Below, in pieces: positions 32,930-44,046 of a DNA stretch of 64,000 nucleotides. Within the stretch, counting starts at the first letter, position 1, and the number at the start of each line of letters is the position of its first letter. The position numbers and the translations under genes were made by a program. Under the pieces are notes generated by a model. It saw only the letters and a list, made by a program, of their open reading frames with translations, made no database searches and had not been told where the DNA came from. This stretch comes from Delphinapterus leucas (Eukaryota > Chordata > Mammalia > Artiodactyla > Monodontidae), in assembly GCF_002288925.2 (NCBI RefSeq), contig NW_022097996.1:8130451-8194450 (forward strand), in the 5' to 3' direction.

Positions 32930-33100
32930 CGTTTAATGAGTGCAGATTGTGTGCTAGGCATTATGAAAACATTTTACACATGTTTCATCACCCCCATGAG
33001 GTAGTTATTATTATCCCATTTTATAACGTGGAACTGAGGCTTAGAGAGGGGAAATCATTTTCCCAAAGTTACACGACTATTAAGTGCCTGGGACCAGTTA
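32930..33100 (-). mobile_element. MIR SINE
   Basis: 'gtgtgctaggcattatgaaa', 'cccatgaggtagttattatt' and 'gaactgaggcttagagagg' are antisense MIR. Confidence 0.9.
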
Positions 33101-33111
33101 TTATTATTATA

Positions 33112-33525
33112 TTTTAATAAACGTTTTATTTCAGAACAGTTTCAGATTTACAGAATTATTGCAGAGGTGTTACAGAGAGTTCCTATATACCCCATACCCA
33201 GTTTGTCCTGTTATTAACACTTCACATTAGTATGGAACATTTGTCACAATTGACTAAAGTCCATACTTTATTCACATTACCTTAGTTTTCTCTAATGTCC
33301 TTTTTCTCTTCCAGGATCCCACCCAGGACACCACATTACATTTAGTCATCATGTCTCCTCAGACTTGTCTAGACTGACAGCTTCTCAGACTTGTTTTTAG
33401 TGACCTTGACAGTTTTGAGGAATGCTGGTCAGGCATTTTATAGAATGACTGGGACCAATTCTGAACCCAAATTTGTCTTACTCCATAAGTCATGCTATTT
33501 CCATCAGGCCCTATCTCATTTCATG

Positions 33526-33528
<3 letters not shown>
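33112..33528 (-). mobile_element. Old L1 3' UTR, antisense
   Basis: 'gaacagtttcagatttacag', 'tatataccccatacccagt', 'cttccaggatcccacccagg' and 'ccttgacagttttgaggaat' match the L1M-type 3' UTR in reverse. No coding part remains. The GA microsatellite interrupts it. Confidence 0.8.
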
Positions 33529-33579
<51 letters not shown>

Positions 33580-33612
33580 NNNNNNNNNNAAGAGGGAGAG
33601 AGAGGGAGAGAG
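33529..33612. repeat. (GA)n microsatellite with assembly gap
   Basis: Perfect GA units run from 33529 to 33579, then a 10-N gap (33580-33589), then GGGAGA units to 33612. The true repeat length is unknown, and open frames through the N run are meaningless. Confidence 0.98.
33580..33589. other. 10-N assembly gap
   Basis: Ten unknown bases inside the GA tract, most likely a collapse or sizing break caused by the repeat. Confidence 1.
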
Positions 33613-34109
33613 ATTACCCTGGAGCAATTTGCCAGAGGCAGTGGAGCTGCGGAATAGGACCAGCCCACATCTACTGACTTGAGGAGAGGTGTAAATCGGG
33701 GCCTGGTTCCATGTCTGTGCTAACGAACCCCTTACACAACTTTAGACAACAGTTTAAGAGGAATAATCCTTCAGGCCTTTGCTCTTTTTGAGCTCGAAGG
33801 TCCTTGTGCACGTAAGCCGGTGTCCCTCAGCTTGGGGAGCCCCCCGGGGCCTGCTGTGGCTGCTGGTGGTGGGGTGTGATTGGAGCAGCTTGGCCTGTGG
33901 CTCACCCAGGGCTCCCGGCAGCACCTCAGCCCAGACAGACGTGCTGCATCCAGCGTGGAGCCCCGGTGGGCTGAGGACAGGAAGTGGCAAGGGGCGCCTC
34001 GCTGAGGAAGAAGGAATCAAAGCCCTGGTGTAGTTCGCAGGGTTTCCATGGGCTGCCTGAGAGCCTGCGCCAGCATTTGGCCTTTGGGTGCACACCAGAG
34101 CCGAGTGGG

Positions 34110-34265
34110 CGACAAGCCCTTAGTGGTGGGGGATGTTGTGGAGGGCCGGGCGAAAGGGAGTGGGCTCAATTCTGTAGATAGCAGGAGCCACTGAGGGTGT
34201 TTGAGCAGGACGGGCGCCGTGAGAGTGACATGCGAGCGTGGTTAAACCAGGCCGCTTCTCCCCAG
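34110..34265 (-). mobile_element. L2-associated LINE fragment
   Basis: 'gccactgagggtgtttgagc' followed by 'aggacgggcgccgtgagagt' and 'gacatgcg' follows the antisense sequence that adjoins L2 3' UTRs elsewhere in the window (compare 56460-56550). Confidence 0.45.
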
Positions 34266-35024
34266 GTGCGTCACAGTGCGTGCAGGAGCCGCGTGGCAGG
34301 ACCTGGTTGGTGCAGGGCTGCATCATCCTGCTCCCTGGGCGAACACAACGGTCAGAAATGCACTTCAGTCTCTGAATAAGGCAGACACGTGCTCCCCTCT
34401 CTTCTCTCCCAGGCAGAGCCCACTCAGCCCTGGTTCCTTTGCTCTTGGGCCCTGCACAGCCCAGCTCTGCCATCTGTCCCTATGATCTCAAGCTCCTTGC
34501 CTGCCGGTTGCCTCATTCACCTGAGTTTTACCTCTTCTGCCTCTAGGGAAGGGGAGCAAGGGGACCTAAAAGGAAGGCAGGGCCCCCAAAGACGGCCCTC
34601 TGGTACCCCTGGTGCAGACGTGGCCACCCTTGCATCCACAACGAGTAGATGAGATCTGGGTGGACTTTTTCCCTTTTGTTTTGTTTCCTGCTTCTTTGAC
34701 CAAGTGTGCTTTGTTTGTGGGAAAGGAAGAGCTGGCTCCATCAGCCCATCTTCCTCTGTGGGTTTGGTATAATCTGTTCTGCACGCAACTCATCAATATT
34801 GAGGGCAATGATGCTGATAGCTGGGTGGAAACTACAGCTTTATTAACAGTCAACAGCTTTATTTCTTTGTGCATGTAGAAGGCTGCAGGGGAGGTGTGAC
34901 CTGATGGAAGGGAAATATTGGCTTTCAGGCGTCAGATGACGATCGGGATCACATCCCAGTGTGCCAGACCCACAGAAGCTGTCACGTTAGCTCTTGGTCT
35001 TGAGGCAGGCATAGAATAACCAAC

Positions 35025-35520
35025 GTAAGATGCATTTGGCGGCAGGAACAGAATAACAAACCAGCAGAGGCTTAATGACAAAGGCATTTAATTATCTTAC
35101 ATAACAGAATGCTGGAGATGGGCATTTCTAAGAATGGTCTGCAGTTCAAAAATATTAGGAGGTTGGACCCTTGTCTCTGCGACTCTCCTAGCCTGTCCCT
35201 CATGCTCATAAATTGGCTGCCACAGCTCCAAGCATCAGAGCAGCATCCCAAGCTGGATCTAAGGGGGCAGGTATAAAATGAACCTTTTCCTTAGCAGCTC
35301 TTTCCTCTTACTGAGGAGCAAAATCCTAACTAGAAGCCACCTAGCAGGGTTCTTCTAAGGGTTCATTGGCCAGAATTTTGTCATGTATCTACTTCTACAC
35401 TAATCACCGGAAAAGGGATACAGGATTAATTGCTTGACTTAAACCAATCATGTTCATCCCCTGGGTTAGGGGAGGAGCCTACTTTCTCCACTTGGCAGCT
35501 GGATCAGAGATGAGCTTCTA
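35025..35520. mobile_element. Probable old LTR-type repeat
   Basis: 'ggcggcaggaacagaataac', 'aaaggcatttaattatctta', 'ggctgccacagctccaagca' and 'ttcattggccagaattttgt' form a pattern I recognise from common mammalian interspersed repeats, probably an LTR. I do not assert a family name. Confidence 0.4.
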
Positions 35521-35689
35521 TAAACTAAGGGAGAAGAGGGAGATGGCTGCTAGATGGGTAACGTGCAGAGGCAGCCACAGAAAACCCCATATCCAGCTGG
35601 GCAGGAATGTCTGCTTGTTCTGTAATGTCTTCAGGGGAAGAAATCCTACTGGTTCTGTTGGTATTGTACTGCCAGGCTCTCTTGTGACC

Positions 35690-36075
35690 TCTGAGCATTT
35701 ATACTGTGCTCTGTGTCCTCTGCTTGGAACAGCAAACTCCACTCCCCTGGGGCTGGCCTGCATGAGTCTGCAGGCCCCAAGCTCACAGAGAAGTCCCATT
35801 TAACTCAGCTCCTGTGTCCCTCTGCTGTGTCCCCAGCACTTTGGACATCCACGGATGCCTTGCTCCGTACCACTTGGTGGCTTATCTTTCTGTCCCCCAA
35901 CATAGAACGTACATTCTGGGAAGACGGATAGAGTATCTTGGTCACATTGGTGTCTCCAGTGACTGGCTCTGTTGCAGGCATCCAACATACAGGTAAGAAG
36001 TGAACAATGAAAACTGTGATACTGTTCCTTCTGCACCAGTTTCCCCCAGGTGGGCACTGAATGAATGAATGAATC
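35690..36075 (+). mobile_element. L2 LINE 3' end
   Basis: 'ctctgcttggaacagcaaac', 'ctgctgtgtccccagcactt' and the terminal GAATGAATGAATGAATC are sense L2. Internal sequence is diverged. Confidence 0.7.
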
Positions 36076-36303
36076 AAAGTCCCGCTGCCAAGGCCGCTTC
36101 ACTGGCTCTCCTCCTTCTGTTTTTTCCTCCCCAGCATGTTTCTCATCCCACTCCCTAGTGAATCCATCATTCCATCAATCTGTCTTGCATATTTTTCTTC
36201 CTTCTCTCTTTAATTGAAAACATTTCTTATTATAAGTTATAGTGTCCGTTGTAGAAACTGAGAAACACAGATATGCAGAGGAAGAAAATAAAATGTAATC
36301 TCA

Positions 36304-36505
36304 GGGCTTCCCTGGTGGCGCAGTGGTTGAGAGTCCGCCTGCTGATGCAGGGGACACGGGTTCGTGCCCCAGTCCGGGAAGATCCCACATGCCGCGGAGC
36401 AGCTGGGCCCGTGAGCCATGGCCGCTGGGCCTGCGCATCCGGAGCCTGTGCCCCACAACAGGAGAGGCCAGAACAGTGAGAGGCCCGCGTACCGCAAAAA
36501 ACAAA
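36304..36505 (+). mobile_element. CHR-type SINE, sense
   Basis: Starts GGGCTTCCCTGGTGG, has a B-box-like 'ggttcgtgcccc', and ends in a short A-rich tail. The duplication GTAATCTCA at 36295-36303 and 36506-36514 fixes its ends. It lies inside an older unassigned interspersed repeat, like its neighbour at 36603. Confidence 0.95.
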
Positions 36506-36602
36506 GTAATCTCATGGTTCAGAAATAACCACTGTTAACAGTTTGATTCATATCTTTTAATATTTGGGCTAGCATATACATATATATTTTAAAGTAGGAT
36601 TA

Positions 36603-36729
36603 GGGGGACTTCCCTGGCGGTCCAGTGGTTAGGACTCCGCGCTTCCACTGCAGGGGGCACGGGTTCAATCCCTGGTCAGGGAACTATCCCACAAGCCACA
36701 TGGTGCAGCAAAAAAAAAAAAAAAAAAAT
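36603..36729 (+). mobile_element. Short tRNA-derived SINE, sense
   Basis: A different, shorter subtype with no second CHR body. It contains 'ggacttccctggcggtccag', 'gggttcaatccctggtcagg', 'cacatggtgcagc' and an A-tail of about 20. The 8-bp duplication TAGGATTA occurs at 36595-36602 and 36730-36737. Confidence 0.9.
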
Positions 36730-36737
36730 TAGGATTA

Positions 36738-37085
36738 TAACATAACATATGTTTTTCCTTAACCAACATGTTACAGCATATTTCTGTGTTAATGCACACC
36801 CATATCATCATTTTTTATTGTGGTAAACTTTGGGATGTATACCTGGAGGATGAATTGCTGGATGCTGCACATCACCGTGATTAATGACAGCAGAGCATTC
36901 CACTGTGTGGATTAGCGACAGGTTCACTTGAGCAGTTCTCTGTTCCTAGCCTGGTAAGCAGTTGCCACTTTTTATAAACGTCAGACTCATAAACATCCTT
37001 GTCAATATACCTTCACCCCGCAGTGAACTTTTGAAAGTAGATTTGAGCATTTCACTGCCCTGGCCTAAGACTCCCAGGTTTCCTC
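36738..37085. other. Unassigned old repeat-like sequence
   Basis: Together with 36215-36303 and 36515-36602 this matches a common diverged mammalian pattern ('ataaccactgttaacagttt' then 'gtggtaaactttgggatg') that the two SINEs split. I cannot name the family. Confidence 0.35.
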
Positions 37086-37459
37086 CTAACGCACAGGCTT
37101 AGCTCCATTTCAGCGGCTCAAGGGGTGCGGCCCTCGCGTCCTGGTCCCAGCCGGCACCACTCTCGCTCACCCACTCATTACTCACTCCTGCAGTGTTCCA
37201 GGACTGCTGTGCCCTGACCGCCCAGCATCCTCCCCAGTCTCCTTGCAACACACGGCCATCACTCTTTCCACCGGGACTCGAGAGCCCTCCCAAGGTTTAC
37301 CTCGACTATATCCTCGCCTGTGAACTTCTGGCTCGCTATCACAGCAGAATTAACCACACCCGTCTCTGTGCTCCCAAAGCTCCTTGCCTATGCCTGTTAG
37401 AACATTTATTACATGTTAACGTAACTATTTGTTGATGGAGGTAGCCTGGGAGAGCAAAA

Positions 37460-37640
37460 GAGGGAAAGTTTTGCAGTCTAGCAGACCTGCTCCAGAATCC
37501 AAGTTCTTATAGTACCACTTTGGGCAGGCTGTGTGCCTTCTCTGAGCCCCACTTTGCTCATTTGTAAGATGGGGATTATAATTCCTACTTTAAAAGGAAT
37601 ATTTGAGCATTAAAGATGATGAATGTAATCCACAGTGCTG
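37460..37640 (+). mobile_element. MIR SINE
   Basis: 'gagccccactttgctcatt' followed by 'tgtaagatggggattataat' and 'tttgagcattaaagatgatg' are sense MIR. Confidence 0.82.
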
Positions 37641-37674
37641 CCATAGATTAGGTATTAGAGTATTAGTATCAGGA

Positions 37675-37875
37675 TGGTAGCTGTGATGGCAAGGTTGTTG
37701 ATGGTCATATGGTATTGATGTTGGTGATGACAGAGATGATGGTGGTGGTGGTGATAATGGTGGCGATGATGACGATGGTGATTCTGGTGGTGGTGATGCT
37801 GGTGGTGACGATGAGGGTGGTGATGGTAGTAGTGATGACGGTGGTGATGATGGTGGTGGTGGTGACAACGAGGAT
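37675..37875. repeat. Imperfect (TGG/TGA)n array
   Basis: About 200 bases of GATGGTGGT-type words adjoining a MIR 3' end. Open frames give His or Met/Val repeats only. Confidence 0.88.
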
Positions 37876-38737
37876 AATGCTGTACCTGTCCTTCTGTTAG
37901 AATGTGATCACTACTTGGGCAGGTGCTGTGCAGCTTCATCTCTGCTTCCCCAGTGTCTTGCATAGAGCAAATACATAGTAAAAAGTACGTCAGTTACTTC
38001 AAGGCTGATTTGCTTTGCCGGGGGCTGTGGTACCCTTCCCGAATTAACCTGTTCAGTCCCAGCCGAGCCTCCTTGGGGGTCCTCCCTGGCTGTGAATGTT
38101 GTGAGCTGAGGCAGCACAGGGGGTAGAGCCTCCACCTTGGAGCTACAGAGTTGGGCTCTACCCTCAGTACTGTCCTTAACCGGGCCAGTCACCTCCCTTT
38201 TCTGGCCTTTAGAGCCCCCATGAGGCCCTCCCGTTCAAACCCCTGGTTTCCATCCAGAAGTGACTTGCTCTGTAACTGCGCCCAGATCATTCCCACAAAT
38301 GAGTTTTCCATCCCAGCTGGAGTAGGCGCCAGCACCTGAGGATGGAGACTGCGCCCCGCTTCCCTTTTGCCTCCTTTTCCTGGCACTCCAGGTGCCCAGC
38401 GTGCTACTCACATCTTGGCGCTGAGGCTGGTGGGGCTGGGTGGGAGGCCACAGCACTCACAGTCCCTGAACTCACATATCCACCGTGGCCTGGGCTGTCC
38501 CGTGGTCACCGGTGGGGAGAGCCGTTAGTTGTCACCGGTGCGTCACCTGTCAGGGACGGGGCTGGGTGGGAGGGGAGACAGCCTCTGAGATGTGGACGGT
38601 TCCTACACCTCCGTCCTTTCCACTTGCTACTGATACTGGACAGTGTGTATTCTCTGCAGTTCTTTTCTCCTACCTTCTTCCCCTGGCAATGGAAAGGACT
38701 GCAAGCACTGTGAGCATTTGTTCTTCGTAAGGATTCT

Positions 38738-39050
38738 TTTTTTTTTTTTTAACATCTTTATTGGAGTATAATGGCTTTACAATGGTGTGTTAGTTTCTGC
38801 TTTATAACAAAGTGAATCAGCTATACATATACATATATCCCCATATCCCCTCCCTTTTGTGTCTCCCTCCCACTCCTCTAGGTGGACACAAAGCACCGAG
38901 CTGATCTCCCTGTGCTATGTGGCTGCTTCCCACCAGTTGAAGGTTTTACATTTGGTAGTATATATAAGTCCGTGCCACTCTCTCACTTTATCCCAGCTTA
39001 CCCTTCCCCCTTGCCGTGTCCTCAAGTCCATTCTCTAGTAGGTCTGCCTC
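38738..39050 (-). mobile_element. L1 LINE 3' end, antisense
   Basis: T-run at left, then 'tattggagtataatggcttt', 'ctttataacaaagtgaatc' and 'acaaagcaccgagctgatct'. A 17-bp duplication at 38721-38737 and 39051-39067 (one mismatch, both containing GTAAGGATTCT) defines the insertion. It is 3' UTR only. Confidence 0.95.
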
Positions 39051-39851
39051 TTCTTTGTAAGGATTCTGAAACCGCTGTGCATGTGCACTGAGTGATTCTT
39101 CCCCCAGCAAGCTCCGTCTAAGAGGGAAGAGCCTATGTGGACACAGTAATTTCCAGACAAAGAAAGAGGCCCGCAGGTAAATTACTTTGGAGTTCAGAAG
39201 GGAGGGTCTTGGAGGAGGATGGTGCTGGCCACCCAGGACAGGGGCAGGGGAGGCATTCCTGGCCTCCAAGACTTGGACAAAGTGTACAGAGGAGGAGGTG
39301 GTTTGAAGTGATTTGTGCTTTCCGGGCAGGAACCCGGAATAAGTCTGCATTTGGGGGAACCCACATAAGGAACAACATGGATTTATCCGTCCACTAGAGA
39401 AGAAGGGCAGAGTCATCCTTATAATCCCAGAGGTCTGACTAGGAAACAAGGTCTGTTGGAAGGACGTGCTGTGAGGAACAGGGGCTGGTGAGAGAGCGAG
39501 TGGGGACTGGGGCAGCCTGACGTGCCCAGGGCCGAGGGCGCCTGGAAGTCTCAGCCCTGGGTGGGCAGGCCTCGAGCCGAGCCGCTTGCCCCTGATTGGC
39601 GGTGAGTGGCCTGCAGGGGCTGCTCTGGTGACCTGCAGGGCCAGGAAGTCCGCCTTTACCTTGTCCCAGCTCCCCTTCAGCACACGGGCTCTCTCTTTAC
39701 GCCCCTTTCCTAGCTCCGAGATGGGCAGTGGCAGCAGCCCTTCATCCCTGCAGCTGCCTGATGCAGGGAGACCCGGAAGCAGTGTCTGAGCGGGCCTGGC
39801 TGGCCCAGAATTGGCATCTGGGGGCCGGCTCTAGGAAGCAGAGGAGACTTT

Positions 39852-40282
39852 CTCTTTTTCTTTTTTTCTTTATTAATTTTTACTGGCGTCTCGTTGCTTT
39901 ACAATGCTGTATTAGTTTCTGCTGTACAGCAAAGTGAGTCAGTTACACATAAACATCTATCCCCTCTGTTTTGGATTTCCCTCCCATTTAGGTCACCACA
40001 GAGCACTGAGTAGAGTGCCCTGTGCTCTACAGTAGGTTCTCGTTAGTTATCTGTTTTATACATAGTAGTGCGTATATGTCAGTCCCAGTCTCCCGATTCA
40101 TCCCACCCCCCCCTCCCCCTTGGTATCCATATATTTGTTCTCTATGTCTGTGTCTCTATTTCTGCTTTGCAGATAAGTTCATCTGTACCATTTTTCTAGA
40201 TTCCACATACAAGCATATTATATGATGTTTGCTTTTCTTTCTGACTGACTTCACTCTATGGCAGTCTCTAGGTCTACCCACG
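39852..40282 (-). mobile_element. L1 LINE 3' end, antisense
   Basis: A second recent L1 tail, about 0.8 kb from the previous one. It contains 'gctgtacagcaaagtgagtc', 'gagcactgagtagagtgccc' and, at the right, 'gatgtttgcttttctttctg'. The duplication AGAGGAGACTTT lies at 39840-39851 and 40283-40294. 3' UTR plus the extreme end of ORF2 only. Confidence 0.95.
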
Positions 40283-40459
40283 AGAGGAGACTTTTTCTTT
40301 ACACAGTAGACAAATTGCTGCTCAATTGGAATCGAGCTGTATCACTGCTGTGAGATACTAGTTTAAATATATGAGAACCAAGGCTCTGCCCCTCCCTAGC
40401 TGTCTACCTCAGCTTCTATTTGTGGGAGCCTCAGGGCAGTGCGTTATAAGAGGCCACTT

Positions 40460-40615
40460 CCTAACTGGGTGACCCTGAGCAGGTGACTTTTAATCCTCTG
40501 ACCCTCAGTTTCCCCATCAAAATGGGATTCTTCCTTCACAGGATTGTTTTTGAATAAGAATAGAAAATATATGTATGGCATCTAACAGCCTATGATCAAT
40601 AAGCATTAGCTCTGT
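40460..40615 (+). mobile_element. MIR SINE
   Basis: 'cctaactgggtgaccctgag', 'ctgaccctcagtttccccatc' (split) and 'atcaataagcattagctc' are sense MIR. Confidence 0.85.
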
Positions 40616-40722
40616 TTCTTATTTCCCATATGCTAAATCATTAGAGAAAGCCAGCAACTATTCTGTTGTTTCCTCCCCCTAAATCCAGATTTCAGATACG
40701 TATAGTTTGCTTAAAGTTGGGG

Positions 40723-41009
40723 CGCGGGGTGGGGGGACTTCCCTGGTGGCGCAGTGGTTAAGAATCCACCCGCCAATGCAGGAGACACGGGTTGGAGCCC
40801 TGGTCCGGGAAGATCCCACGTGCCGCGGAGCAGCTAAGCCCGTGCACCACAACTACTGAGCCCGTGTGCCTAGAACCTGTGCTCCGCAACAAGAGAAGCC
40901 GCCACAATGAGAAGCCCGCGCACCGCAACGAAGAGCAGCCCCCGCTCAACACAACTAGAGAAAGCCCGCGCGCAGCAACAAAATCTCAATGCAGCCCCCG
41001 CCCCCAAAA
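40723..41009 (+). mobile_element. CHR-type SINE (long subtype), sense
   Basis: Contains 'gacttccctggtggcgcagt', 'gtgcaccacaactactgagc', 'ccgcaacaagagaagccgcc' and a final C/A-rich tail. The duplication AAAGTTGGGG lies at 40713-40722 and 41010-41019. This subtype carries the 'acaactactgagcc' block missing from the 200-bp subtype. Confidence 0.93.
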
Positions 41010-41299
41010 AAAGTTGGGGGAGGGGTGCACCTTCCTAAGCAGAAAGGCAAAGGCTTGAGGGGATGAAATAGCCGAGAGAATCTCTAGGAAAGAATAATTA
41101 TGCTCTAAAACATATATGTCTATCCAAATGCAGCTATGTGTTCAGCGAGGAAGAAAACGATACGTCGTGATGCACTGTTTCTCACTGAGACACCATTTCA
41201 GCCTTGTGCGCTGCTTAGCTGCAGTGACCTTGTTCCTTCACCTGAGGGCACCAGGGCAGTAAGGCTGCACGTGGGCTCTGCTCCTACTCTTTCACGCAG

Positions 41300-41425
41300 A
41301 GCTTCAAACACGCCTCTTAGCTTGATGACTCTGGGGAAAATCACTTCACCTCAGTCAGTCCGTTTTCTCATCTATAACTTGAGCGTGTTGGGTTAGGTGT
41401 TCCCTGAGGTTCCTCCGAGGACAGA
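41300..41425 (+). mobile_element. MIR SINE fragment
   Basis: 'agcttgatgactctggggaa', 'aatcacttcacctcagtcag' and 'tttctcatctataacttgag' follow sense MIR. Confidence 0.7.
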
Positions 41426-41939
41426 GCTTTATGCTTGTCCTCACAGATGGACATGTCTATTAACTAAACCCATGGAAGGGTCAGACAGTTTCCTCTCTCG
41501 TATTTCTCTGAATCCTCTGACTTGTCCGTTTATAAGCCATATGAGAGTTCTCTAGGTTGGCCTTAAATCTTGGGGTCCTGGGAGAAGACTTCCTGACCCT
41601 GCCCATGACTTGCATAATGGCCTGGAGCTGAGCATCTCATGCTGTCCCAGGAGTGACTGGTGGGGCTCCGTCTACACACGTTGATTTCCCCGCACCCCCG
41701 TCCGCAGGAGGAAGGCTAGTTACTTTGAAGCTTCCTCTCAACTCATTTATACCAACCAAACCAGGTGTAGAACAAGACTCATTTCTCCGTCTCCTTGGGC
41801 TACCTCACTGTTTGGTCAAATATGGAAAACAGCTTTTTTTCAGAACTTTAAATTAATTTTGTCGTCTAGGAAGAGACTGTTTGCCCCCCATGATGGTGGC
41901 CCAACTCTTCTCTCTTGAAACAAGAAGAGGCCGTCAATT

Positions 41940-42290
41940 TCTTTAAGCATTTTTGTTCTGGAAATGAAAAAGCATAAATAAAGAGAAAGCGCTCACTGAT
42001 AAGTCCTCTGCCCAGAAACAATCTGTCAACGTTTTGCCTAGCTTTATTTTCATGTTTTCATTCACATTACTGAGATCACACTATAAATACAATCTGCATG
42101 CTGGTTTTTTCTCTTAACATCATGTTGTGAGCGTTTTCTCATGTCAGTAAAATAGAATTTGAGTGCTTGCACACGACTTCATAGAAGAGATGAATCATAA
42201 GTTAGCCATTTCCTCAAGGTTGGATGTTGAACTTGCCTCCAGTTTCATAAATGATGCTATGAACTAACTGAAATTTTTCCCTGACTTACT
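41940..42290. other. Unassigned old repeat-like sequence
   Basis: 'atgctggttttttctcttaac' (split) and 'atgttgtgagcgttttctcat', plus 'gttgaacttgcctccagttt', resemble a common but unnamed mammalian interspersed pattern. No coding content. Confidence 0.35.
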
Positions 42291-42406
42291 CTTACCTAAG
42301 TGTGTTTGAAAGAGTAAGACAGCTGGGCTTAGGAAGGGGAAGAAAAGCGTTTCTGTTACCTTCCAGTTGTGGAGTGTAGGATACCCTGTACTTTACGTTT
42401 ATTCTT

Positions 42407-42782
42407 TTTTAAAATAATTAATTAATTAATTTACTGGCTGCGTTGGGTCTTTGTTGCTGCAGGCCGGCTTTCTCTAGTTGCGGTGAGCGGGGGCTACTCT
42501 TTGTTGTGGTGTGCGGGCTTCTCATTGCGGTGGCTTCTCTTGTTGCCAAGCATGGGCTCTAGGCGTGCGGGCTTCAGCAGTTGTGGCGTGCGGGCTCAGT
42601 AGTTGTGGCACGTGGGCTCAGTAGTTGTGGCTTGTGGGCTCTAGAGCGCAGGCTCAGTAGTTGTGGAGCACAGGCTTAGTTGCTCCGCGGCACGTAGGAT
42701 CTTCCTGGACCAGGGCTTGAACCCGTGTCCCCTGCATGGACAGGTGGATTCTTAACCACTGCGCCACCAAGGAAGCCCCTAT
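42407..42782 (-). mobile_element. CHR-type SINE (long subtype), antisense
   Basis: A full-length long-subtype copy of about 375 bp: AT-rich tail 'aataattaattaattaattt' at left, 'gctgcgttgggtctttgttg', three internal tandem 'gctcagtagttgtgg' blocks near 42594-42666, and the promoter end 'gcgccaccaaggaagcccc' at right. The duplication GTTTATTCTT lies at 42397-42406 and 42783-42792. Confidence 0.95.
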
Positions 42783-42799
42783 GTTTATTCTTAGAATGA

Positions 42800-42925
42800 T
42801 CATGGGAGCCAGGTTTTACGGATGGGAAACTGAGACTGCGAGAGATTTAGGAATTTGACTGTCAAGTCATGAAGCTAGTTAGCAGTTGTGTGGGATTTGA
42901 CCTTGAGCTTGTCTGCCTGCAGAGC
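42800..42925 (-). mobile_element. MIR SINE fragment
   Basis: 'ttacggatgggaaactgaga' and 'cagttgtgtgggatttgacc' are diverged antisense MIR, directly beside the CHR SINE. Confidence 0.65.
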
Positions 42926-43488
42926 TGCCTTCTCCCTTGCTGCCATACTGCTTGGAGGCAGAAGGAGCAGAGTCTGTGGGGTCTGGGCTGCAGGGAGCTG
43001 ATGGGCCCACCACCAAGGGGTGTTCAGATCTTAGCTGTTGGGGTGCTTGTCTGCGAGGGCCCAGGAGACCTGGAGCCCCGGGGGCAGTGGAGGAAGTGAG
43101 TGCCCAGCTTGATGAACTGGGGAAAGTCAATCCACGGGGGTGTAGGGCTGAGTATCCGCCAAGGTTTCCAGCCTGCTTTGCAGAAAACCAGCCCAGGTCC
43201 CTGCATCTTCAGCTTCTGCTCCTGTCCACCACTTTCCTCTACCACTCCTAGTAAATCTGAATCACAGTGTTTGGCTTTGTACTCATAAATTTTAAGTGGA
43301 GTTCTAACCAGGCCTGTCAGTAAGATGGAGAAGGGCAGGTGAGAAGGAGGACTGAATTCTAGGAATCTGGACTATTTTTAAACACATCCTTGTTATTCTA
43401 GATCTTGCAGGTCATTGGTACCAGAGGAGAATTTTGCAGACCTGACAGCTGGTATTAAAACAATTAGGCTCAAAATGACAACCAGGGG

Positions 43489-43489
<1 letters not shown>

Positions 43490-43527
<38 letters not shown>
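43490..43527. repeat. (TG)n microsatellite
   Basis: About 19 perfect units. Confidence 0.95.
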
Positions 43528-43528
<1 letters not shown>

Positions 43529-44046
43529 CACCACACTTCCTCTTTCTCCTCCTTGAATCATGGGGAAGCTTTCCTAGGCATGTCTTGAGTGGGGCCAGCT
43601 GGGTTGGTGGGAGGATGGGTGATTTGGGGAGTGAGCTCCGGACTGTGCTTTGGGGGGAGGTGGTGACAACCCCTCTGTCGCACACACAGATGTCACCCCA
43701 GACCTGCGCTCCCCTCCCTGGCCTCAGCCTTCTCTCCCATAAACTGCAGGGCAGGGTGGGGAGGGGGGTAGTTAGGACCTCTCTAAATTCCCCTTCATCT
43801 CTAGATCTGGATCCTGTGATTGGGACCACAAATGCCTCTTGGCATGCTATTTTATGGTCACTGTGAGTCCCTTTCCAGTCGTCCCCGACATTCTGCTCTG
43901 AGAGTCTATGGCTTGGCCTCTTGTTAACAGGAATTCTCTTGGGGGGGCGGGCAAGAGACAGCTTTGTCTAGCTCCTTATCCTTCATGGCCTCCATCATTA
44001 TCTGGACACAACATATCTTTTATTTTCATTTCCCCCAGCACTTCCC

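Noticed and set aside
33391..33682. Arg-Glu repeat proteins crossing the gap
   Set aside because: The frames run through GA repeat and undefined bases.
37590..37963. Histidine-rich and proline-rich frames
   Set aside because: They are translations of the TGG/TGA array in two frames.
38988..39683. 231-residue minus-strand open frame
   Set aside because: It begins in unique sequence and ends inside an L1 3' UTR, with no recognisable domain and no splice or promoter context.
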